From Phycisphaeraceae bacterium (GTDB taxonomy: Bacteria > Planctomycetota > Phycisphaerae > Phycisphaerales > Phycisphaeraceae), in the NCBI GenBank assembly GCA_029260695.1, contig JAJDCT010000247.1:1-5820 (forward strand): 5,820 nt of DNA, given 5' to 3'. Positions 1 through 4,804 of the stretch are shown here, piece after piece; the stretch's first letter is position 1; each line of letters opens with the position of its first letter. The notes beneath the pieces are model-generated. The model saw only the letters and a list, made by a program, of their open reading frames with translations. It was not told the origin of the DNA and did not search any database. Both the position numbers and the translations under genes were made by a program.

Positions 1-420
1 GGCGTGACGGCCTTGGGGTTTGTATTGTTGCTGGTTCATTCACGGGCGATGGACGTCGCCACCACGTCTGATGCCGAGGCGGTGAGCCTGGGGGTGAACC
101 TGCCGAGGCTGCGTGCGGTGCTGTTTGCGGTCGCGAGTCTGCTGGCCGCGGGCGCGGTGGTATTGGCCGGGCCGATCGCGTTCGTCGGGCTTATCTGCCC
201 GCACATCGCAAGGCTGGTGCTTGGGCCCAGTCACGGGCCCTTGCTGATCGGGTCCGCGTTGCTGGGGGCTTCGTTGGTGATCACTGCCGACACAGCTAGC
301 GCTGTGCTGCACCTTGGGCTTGGGATCGGTTTGATGCCGATCGGGATATTCACAGCGATCGTTGGGGGCCCGGCGTTCCTTTGGATGCTCCGCCCGCAGT
401 TGGGCCGTGGGCAGGTGTGA
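1..420 (+). CDS. FecCD/BtuC-family ABC transporter permease, C-terminal part (5' end outside window)
   Basis: Membrane permease subunit of a type II ABC importer that moves iron-siderophore, heme or vitamin B12 across the inner membrane. The frame is open from the first base, so the gene begins before the window; about 139 C-terminal residues are seen, against roughly 320-350 in the family. The segment before the first visible helix contains the family's SLGVN(x)RLR stretch. Next come a hydrophobic helix, the conserved AGPIAFVGLICPHIARL block (the loop that contacts the ATPase), a helix around LLIGSALLGASLVITAD, and the terminal LMPIGIFTAIVGGPAFLWML helix. The order matches the family C-terminus. 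The substrate cannot be read from this part. The usual downstream ATPase gene is absent: the next gene is pyrF, about 30 bp on, so the ATPase must be encoded upstream or elsewhere. Confidence 0.93.
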   Translation, partial: GVTALGFVLLLVHSRAMDVATTSDAEAVSLGVNLPRLRAVLFAVASLLAAGAVVLAGPIAFVGLICPHIARLVLGPSHGPLLIGSALLGASLVITADTASAVLHLGLGIGLMPIGIFTAIVGGPAFLWMLRPQLGRGQV

Positions 421-450
421 TCGGGTGACCCGGCCGTGGTCGGAAACATC

Positions 451-1377
451 ATGCCGATTGATTACAATCCGTCGAACTATCGTTCAAGCCTCACCAGGAG
501 CCCTGCCATCGAGCACTTTGCTGATCGATTTTTAAAAGCTTCAGCCGACAAGGGAGCCCCGGTGTGCGTCGGGTTGGACCCGGTCTTGGAGCGCCTGCCC
601 GCCGGATTGAGTGGCACACCGACCGAGCAGATCGAGCAGTGGTGTATCGGTGTGCTGGAAGCGGTCGTCGAGCACACCCCCGCGGTGAAGCCGCAGCTCG
701 CCTGCTTCGAGCGGTACGGGGCCGAGGGCTACGCCGTTTACGAACGTGTGGTGTCTTTCGCGAAGTCATTGGGTCTGATCGTGATCGCCGACGGTAAGCG
801 TGGCGACATCGGGCTCAGCTCGGCCCACTACGCGGCGGGGATGCTGGCCGGTGATCAAGCAGCGGACGCACTGACCGTCAACGCCTACCTCGGGGCCGAC
901 GGCCTGGAACCCTTCGCCGATGCCGCACAGCCAGCCGGTGCAGGTCTGTTCGCACTGGTCCGCACCAGCAACACCGGCGGAGATGCGTTACAGGGATTGG
1001 CATTGGCCGACGGACGCACGGTCAGTCAGGCGGTTGCTCAGATTGTCGCGGACCTCGGTGCATCCAAGCCCGGGTACATCGGTGAGTCCGGCTACAGCCT
1101 GCTTGGCGCGGTGGTCGGCGCAACCAAGCCACAAGACGCCGCCGTTTTACGTGACCTGATGCCGCAACAACTTTTCCTGGTCCCCGGCTTCGGCGCACAG
1201 GGCGGCGGGCCTGAGGACGTCAAGGCCTGCTTCAAACCCGACGGCACCGGCGCGATCATCACCGCAAGCCGATCCGTCATCTTCGCACACGAACAAGCCC
1301 CCGATAAAGACTGGCGTCTCGCGGTCGGGCAAGCCGCCGCCGAGTTCAATCGGCAGGTCGCTTCGATCCTGAAGTAG
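451..1377 (+). CDS. pyrF: Orotidine 5'-phosphate decarboxylase, type 2 (OMP decarboxylase)
   Basis: Cytoplasmic enzyme that decarboxylates OMP to UMP, the last step of de novo pyrimidine synthesis; a TIM barrel. The 308-residue product carries the type 2 landmarks: PVCVGLDPVLERLP (residues 37-50), VKPQLACFERYG (79-90), the catalytic D-x-K-x-x-D as ADGKRGDIG (113-121, with D114, K116 and D119), RTSN (171-174), VPGFGAQGG (244-252) and the phosphate-binding SRSVIFA near 273-279. Length is at the upper end for the family. Two starts are possible: GTG at 436, giving 5 extra residues, or ATG at 451. ATG 451 is preferred because the family N-terminus is already longer than usual and a weak purine stretch (CGGAAA) lies just upstream. 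Its closeness to the permease stop at 420 suggests co-transcription. Very confident on function, less on the start codon. Confidence 0.95.
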   Translation: MPIDYNPSNYRSSLTRSPAIEHFADRFLKASADKGAPVCVGLDPVLERLPAGLSGTPTEQIEQWCIGVLEAVVEHTPAVKPQLACFERYGAEGYAVYERVVSFAKSLGLIVIADGKRGDIGLSSAHYAAGMLAGDQAADALTVNAYLGADGLEPFADAAQPAGAGLFALVRTSNTGGDALQGLALADGRTVSQAVAQIVADLGASKPGYIGESGYSLLGAVVGATKPQDAAVLRDLMPQQLFLVPGFGAQGGGPEDVKACFKPDGTGAIITASRSVIFAHEQAPDKDWRLAVGQAAAEFNRQVASILK

Positions 1378-1649
1378 TACGGGGCACACCTTGAACCTTC
1401 ATCATCCTCAGCCCAGACCTTGCCGGGTGTTCAGGCAAACGTGTGTGTGAAGCATCCCCCCCCCAAAAAGCCAAGGGCTTAGGGACACACGCGCAATATG
1501 AAAGTGTCATTTGTGTAAGCCGGCATAGCCACAACATCATGGACGCAAGATAGGCAAGCGATGTATCACTATGACGTAATCGCCATAGAAGTCAGATGTA
1601 CATTAGCCTGGTTGCGCCACATCGACCGGCCGCGGCACGACTTCTTCCA
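1378..1649. other. Convergent intergenic region with no recognised gene
   Basis: These 272 bases lie between the converging ends of pyrF and the PEP-CTERM gene. No frame on either strand shows a recognisable protein and no tRNA-like arms were found. The stretch is less GC-rich than its neighbours. It holds a C9 run (1456-1464), a 5-bp inverted repeat TTGCC/GGCAA (1420-1424 and 1434-1438) with no U-tract after it on the + strand, another short hairpin at 1468-1480, and a loose GCGAT/ATCGC pair (1558-1562 and 1579-1583). The region probably contains transcription ends for both flanking genes, but nothing in it is a strong terminator. Confidence 0.6.
1465..1480 (-). terminator. Weak candidate intrinsic terminator for the PEP-CTERM gene
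   Basis: Read on the minus strand, AAGCC-CTT-GGCTT forms a 5-bp stem with a 3-nt loop and runs into three more T residues before a G9 tract. It lies about 170 nt past the minus-strand stop. The stem is short and the distance long, so this is only a candidate. On the plus strand the same hairpin is preceded by A residues and lacks a U-tract, so it would not serve pyrF well. Confidence 0.2.
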
Positions 1650-2477
1650 TTAACACGCCTTCTTCCGCCGGGCAATGCCCAGCAGCCCAACGGCGGCTAA
1701 GGCAAAGGTAGACGGTTCGGGTACAAAGGCAAGCCCCTCGACGCCCGCGAATCCCGACGGACCCACGATGGAAGCCGCCCCGGTGGACGTGTTGATGGCC
1801 AGCAAAACATTCGAGGGGAACGTATTCGTCCCGTACAGCGTATTGGTGGCAGGGTCGAAAGCAAGCCCCTCGACACTCTGGAATCCCGACGGCCCGATCG
1901 TGGCGGCCACGCCCGTGGATGTGTTGATCGTGACCGTCTGAAATATGGGATCGCCGACGCTAAACGCCGATCCATACAGCGTATTGGTATTGGGGTCGAA
2001 AGCGAGGCCCGCGATCACGGCGAACCCGTGCGTACCGACCACCGCTGTCGCCCCCGTGGATGTATTGATCGTGAGGAGATTGCCGGATTGGGTCCCGAAC
2101 AGCGTATTGGTATTGGGATCGAAAGCCAATCCGCGGACGCTGTTCAATCCTAATGATCCGATCGAAGTAGCAGCGCCCGTTGAACGGTTGACCGAGACAA
2201 GTTGGCCGGTGCCGGTGGTCTGCGTCCCATACATCGTGTCTGTGTTGGCGTCGTAAGCGAGGCCTCGGATACTGGCGATCCCCAGCGGACCGACCACGGC
2301 ACCCCCGCCCACGAAGCGGTCGATCGTGACAAGTTGGTCAGCGGGGTCAACCGACCCGAATAATTCATTCCCTCTGCATTCAACCGCGCCACCTACGCCA
2401 AGGAAGACTATCAACAATCCCTTAAGCACCTTCTTTGCGATTCTGGTTCTAGATAATAACAATTGCGTCTCTCCCAT
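1650..2477 (-). CDS. Exported PEP-CTERM sorted protein with five propeller-like repeats
   Basis: Predicted surface or exopolysaccharide-associated protein processed by an exosortase; specific role unknown. From ATG 2477 the product has 275 residues. A basic stretch (RTRIAKK) and a hydrophobic segment (LLIVFLGVGGAV) near residues 10-34 form a signal peptide. Five repeats of 41-47 residues follow (about 38-251), each of the form TLYGT...LLTINTSTGAA..IG..GF.SV.GLAFDP, like blades of an NHL/YVTN-type beta-propeller. The C-terminus is a textbook PEP-CTERM signal: VPEPS (252-256), a hydrophobic helix (FALAAVGLLGIA) and RRKK, with one extra terminal Cys. The frame stays open upstream to a GTG at 2579, adding 34 residues; ATG 2477 is preferred because it places the signal peptide near the N-terminus. 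Neither start has a clear ribosome binding site. The exosortase gene is not in the window. Confidence 0.85.
   Translation of the reverse strand: MGETQLLLSRTRIAKKVLKGLLIVFLGVGGAVECRGNELFGSVDPADQLVTIDRFVGGGAVVGPLGIASIRGLAYDANTDTMYGTQTTGTGQLVSVNRSTGAATSIGSLGLNSVRGLAFDPNTNTLFGTQSGNLLTINTSTGATAVVGTHGFAVIAGLAFDPNTNTLYGSAFSVGDPIFQTVTINTSTGVAATIGPSGFQSVEGLAFDPATNTLYGTNTFPSNVLLAINTSTGAASIVGPSGFAGVEGLAFVPEPSTFALAAVGLLGIARRKKAC
1725..2366 (-). repeat. Five in-frame tandem repeats of 123-141 bp inside the PEP-CTERM gene
   Basis: The repeats show at the DNA level as recurring plus-strand phrases such as acagcgtattggtattggg at 1976 and 2099, a related copy at 1835 and a diverged copy at 2231. Start-to-start distances are 141, 123 and 132 bp, all multiples of three (47, 41 and 44 codons). 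The phrase aagcccctcgac also recurs near 1732 and 1862. The length differences fall in the loop just after the TLYGT strand. The pattern indicates internal duplication of a blade unit, with central copies more alike than the first one. Confidence 0.85.
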
Positions 2478-2789
2478 CCGATGTAAAAAAGTTGACGAAC
2501 ACCGTGCCAGCCAAGCTCCACAATAACACCCTTTCTCCCATGAATCCAGACTTTTCTTGCTCGATATTTCGATGGACACAGGATCCGAGTCGGGAAAGGC
2601 CTTCGGGACACAAAAGGGCCGTATCTCCGCGAGCTTGCCCGGATTAACAGTCAGATGTGCACGGTGCGCAGCGGGCGAGGGCGGTGGGGGGGCACAGGAG
2701 GTTGTGGCGTGTGTCGCAGGGCATGCGTGCTGGGCTAGGTGTTATACGCGCGCGTTAAGCTGGCCGGTGCGGTGAGGCGTAGGCGCGAT
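2478..2789. other. 312-bp region between the IMP cyclohydrolase and PEP-CTERM genes; probable promoter region
   Basis: Both flanking genes are on the minus strand, so this is downstream of the IMP cyclohydrolase and upstream of the PEP-CTERM gene. It may code for 34 extra residues of the latter up to 2579 if its GTG start is used. I found no trace of an AICAR transformylase domain here in any frame, which matters because the upstream gene lacks that domain. The region holds a G-rich run (2673-2692), an alternating CG patch (about 2747-2754) and a minus-strand TGGCACG (2503-2509). No convincing sigma-70 promoter or terminator was seen. Confidence 0.5.
2673..2692 (+). other. Potential G-quadruplex motif
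   Basis: Runs of G on the plus strand are GGG (2673-2675), GGG (2679-2681) and G7 (2686-2692). The last can be read as two G-triplets with a single-base loop, and the other loops are 3 and 4 bases. This meets the usual G3+/N1-7 pattern. It lies about 195 bp upstream of the PEP-CTERM ATG, with the Gs on the template strand for that gene. A role is only inferred. Confidence 0.4.
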
Positions 2790-3389
2790 TTACCGGTTCG
2801 CCAGCCAGGCGTTGATCGCCTGGTCGTAGATGCTGGTCCGCAGGAAGGCCGCAGTCGCCAGGCTCCGGCGTAGCGTGAAGCTGGTGCTGCCCTTGTTCGT
2901 GTCGATGTCGTTGCCGACCTGGTCGTACTGCTTGGGGTCGGTGACGCAGGTGACGTAGCGGTGGTTCTTGGCGGCGCTGCGGATCATGGAGGGCCCGCCG
3001 ATGTCGATCTGTTCGATCGCCTCGTCATCGGTGACGTCCGGCTGCGCGACAGTTTTTACGAAGGGGTAGAGATTGACGCAGACCATGTCGATCGCGGTGA
3101 TGCCGTGGTCACTCATCGCCTTGGCGTGGTCGGGCTTTTCACGCAGCGCCAGCAGCCCGCCGTGGACCTTGGGGTGCAGCGTCTTGACCCGCCCGTCCAT
3201 CATCTCGGGGAACCCGGTGACCTGGTCAATCGGCGTGACATCGATGTCGGCTTCGCTGAGCGTCCGCGCGGTCCCGCCGGTCGAGATGATCGTCACCCCG
3301 TAGCCCACGAGCTTGCGGGCGAAGGGAACCAGATCGGTCTTGTCACTGACGGAAATCAGAGCCGTTTTAATTTGAACGAGGTTTGACAT
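2790..3389 (-). CDS. purH: Stand-alone IMP cyclohydrolase (PurH N-terminal, MGS-like domain only)
   Basis: Catalyses ring closure of FAICAR to IMP, the last step of de novo purine synthesis. The 199 residues align along their whole length with the N-terminal domain of bifunctional PurH/ATIC: ALISVSDK (10-17), STGGTA (36-41), TGFPEMMDGRVKTLHPKVHGG (58-78), VNLYPF (105-110), IDIGGPSMIRSAAKNH (128-143), and a final helix ending near IYDQAINAW. The catalytic residues known from ATIC are all kept (K69, Y108, D129, K141). Usual PurH is about 510-530 residues; the AICAR formyltransferase domain is absent. The stop lies at the natural domain boundary and no remnant follows it, so a genuine single-domain gene is more likely than a fresh truncation. 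The ATG lies in an AT-rich stretch without a Shine-Dalgarno site, 55 bp after the lipoprotein stop, so the two may be co-transcribed. Confidence 0.93.
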   Translation of the reverse strand: MSNLVQIKTALISVSDKTDLVPFARKLVGYGVTIISTGGTARTLSEADIDVTPIDQVTGFPEMMDGRVKTLHPKVHGGLLALREKPDHAKAMSDHGITAIDMVCVNLYPFVKTVAQPDVTDDEAIEQIDIGGPSMIRSAAKNHRYVTCVTDPKQYDQVGNDIDTNKGSTSFTLRRSLATAAFLRTSIYDQAINAWLANR

Positions 3390-3444
3390 ATTTAATAAGT
3401 GTAATGAAGTCGTGTGGTGTGCGGTTTGGCCTGTGTGGGTTAGG

Positions 3445-4539
3445 TCAGCGTTTGACGTTCAGCCTGTGGACCCTTCCACCGGGTGATACGATCAGCAGCC
3501 CGCCATCCTGCAGAGGCTCGACCGCCTGCAGCGGCATGGTCTGGGCATCCTCAACCACACGGCCGGTCTTGTCATCCACCCACCTAAGCCCGCCGGGGTA
3601 CAGCAGCAGCACTTGGCTATCGCTTGCATGCACCGCCTGGGCCTGCAGCTCGCTCGTCCAGCGCGGCTTGCCGTCGGCGGCATTCAGCGCGACCAACCCC
3701 GAACCTGATAACGGCAGATACACCGCCTGCCCGTGTGTAGCCGGGGCCTGGTTCAAGGGCGACGCCGTTCTGTACACCCAGAGATCTCGCCCCGTCACGC
3801 GGTTCAGTGCGTACAGCGACTGGTCCTGGGACGGAACATAGATGCCCGACCGCGAGGACTTCGGCTGTGCCGTCACCGGGCCAAACGTCCGGCCCCGGAA
3901 GATCAGCTCCCCGTCCTCTGCCCGCAGCGCCGCGTAGATGCCCCTGCTGTCTGCGACAAAAACGTTCTGCTGGGACTCGGCCGGGGACACGACGATGCCA
4001 CTGGTCATCTGGTACGACCACTTGGCATACCCCGCATCCAGATCATGAGCGAAAGCCGTGCCTTCGACCCCGCCGAAGATCGCATATCGGCCGATCAGTG
4101 CCGGCCCAGTCTCGACCACCTGATCCAGGTCCGCCGTCGCGATCATATCACCGTTTGCGATCCCGACCGTGAAAATAGTCGTATCGTTATTGAAGTAGAC
4201 CCGCTCTTCATCACGGACAGGCGTATACACATGCTCCGTCGGCTGACCGATCACACGACGCCACATCACCTTCCCGTCACGCACAGAGATGGCGGACACC
4301 AGGTTCCCCGGCGACTCGACCGTGAAAAGAACATCACCCAGCAGCGTCACCGAGGTCAACTCGTGACGCTTGGGCACGTTCAGATTAGTGGACCAATTGA
4401 TGACATAGCCCAACCGGGCCGCATCAGCGGGCTCAATCAGCAGCCCGGACCGGCTTGGCCTGCGCGACCAACCGCCACAGCCCACAGCCATCAGCAACAC
4501 CAGGACCAGTAGCGATCGAACTGTCGTGGTCATTTTCAT
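3445..4539 (-). CDS. PQQ-repeat beta-propeller lipoprotein, BamB-like
   Basis: Predicted membrane-anchored lipoprotein of 364 residues. The N-terminus has a basic start, a hydrophobic core (LLVLVLLMAVG) and a lipobox-type cysteine at 21 (AVGC). The rest is a chain of PQQ-like blades marked by [DT]G-x(2-3)-W/F turns: DGKVMWRR (88-95), AGYAKWSY (169-176), DGELIFRG (209-216), TGRDLWVY (249-256), DGKPRWTS (289-296) and a weaker TGRVVEDA (325-332). Four of them are spaced exactly 40 residues apart. The architecture resembles BamB of the outer-membrane protein assembly complex, but BamB identity is not proven and no cofactor-binding residues can be assigned. The frame stays open 111 codons further upstream; ATG 4539 is chosen because the signal peptide begins there and GGAG lies 10 nt before it. 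ATG 4533 is a minor alternative. Confidence 0.88.
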   Translation of the reverse strand: MKMTTTVRSLLVLVLLMAVGCGGWSRRPSRSGLLIEPADAARLGYVINWSTNLNVPKRHELTSVTLLGDVLFTVESPGNLVSAISVRDGKVMWRRVIGQPTEHVYTPVRDEERVYFNNDTTIFTVGIANGDMIATADLDQVVETGPALIGRYAIFGGVEGTAFAHDLDAGYAKWSYQMTSGIVVSPAESQQNVFVADSRGIYAALRAEDGELIFRGRTFGPVTAQPKSSRSGIYVPSQDQSLYALNRVTGRDLWVYRTASPLNQAPATHGQAVYLPLSGSGLVALNAADGKPRWTSELQAQAVHASDSQVLLLYPGGLRWVDDKTGRVVEDAQTMPLQAVEPLQDGGLLIVSPGGRVHRLNVKR

Positions 4540-4804
4540 ACGCGGGTAACTCCGTGAACAGGTAGCGAGCTTTTGGTATCTGGGCTTCCGGGGTTTCGGG
4601 GGCCGGGGGTATCCGGGGCCGGTCACCCACCCAGCCGATTCAAATCCAGGGCCCTGACACCCTCTGTACGCCACATAGGCTCCCGGGAACTCCAGGGGGC
4701 GCCTGCGATACCGGGGGGGCAGGGGGCCCAAAACCATCCATTCCGAGCCCCAAGTATCGACGCCACAACCGGCAAGGTCAAGCCGGAGGCCCCTGTTGTC
4801 CTTC
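4540..4804. other. G-rich divergent intergenic region
   Basis: The 265 bases separate the divergent lipoprotein and Rhs starts and should hold promoters for both. The composition is skewed, with many G4-G7 runs on the plus strand (4590-4618 and 4695-4726) and matching C runs on the minus. Open frames cross it on both strands, but their conceptual products are Pro/Gly/Arg-rich without family motifs. I looked in all plus frames for Rhs YD repeats that would extend the downstream gene and saw none. A TTCAAATCC string (4639-4647) recalls a tRNA T-loop, but its flanks do not pair. The Rhs frame is closed by TGA at 4655-4657. Confidence 0.5.
4590..4618 (+). other. Potential G-quadruplex motif upstream of the lipoprotein gene
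   Basis: Four plus-strand runs, G4 (4590-4593), G5 (4598-4602), G5 (4605-4609) and G4 (4615-4618), are separated by loops of 4, 2 and 5 bases. This is a strong canonical four-tetrad pattern. It starts about 50 bp upstream of the lipoprotein ATG, on that gene's template strand. A second, looser G-run cluster follows at 4684-4726. Any regulatory effect is inferred only. Confidence 0.5.

Noticed and set aside
1420..1438. TTGCC...GGCAA hairpin as a pyrF terminator
   Set aside because: The stem is only 5 bp with a 9-base loop, and the bases after it are a GT-rich run rather than a U-tract.
1558..1583. GCGAT/ATCGC inverted repeat as a regulatory or attachment site
   Set aside because: The stem is a 5-bp pair around 16 bases that does not extend on either side; such pairs are expected by chance.
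2580..2789. Remnant of the PurH formyltransferase domain downstream of the IMP cyclohydrolase
   Set aside because: No recognisable transformylase motif such as RYGENPHQ appears in the frames of this stretch, so there is no evidence for a recent frameshift or nonsense split.
3733..4512. A 259-codon open frame on the plus strand opposite the lipoprotein gene
   Set aside because: Its Arg/His/Pro-rich product has no motif; the opposite strand encodes a well-formed signal peptide and PQQ-type repeats across the same bases.
4620..4660. tRNA-like T-loop string (TTCAAATCC)
   Set aside because: The flanking bases do not form a T-stem and no acceptor, D or anticodon arms can be drawn on either strand.
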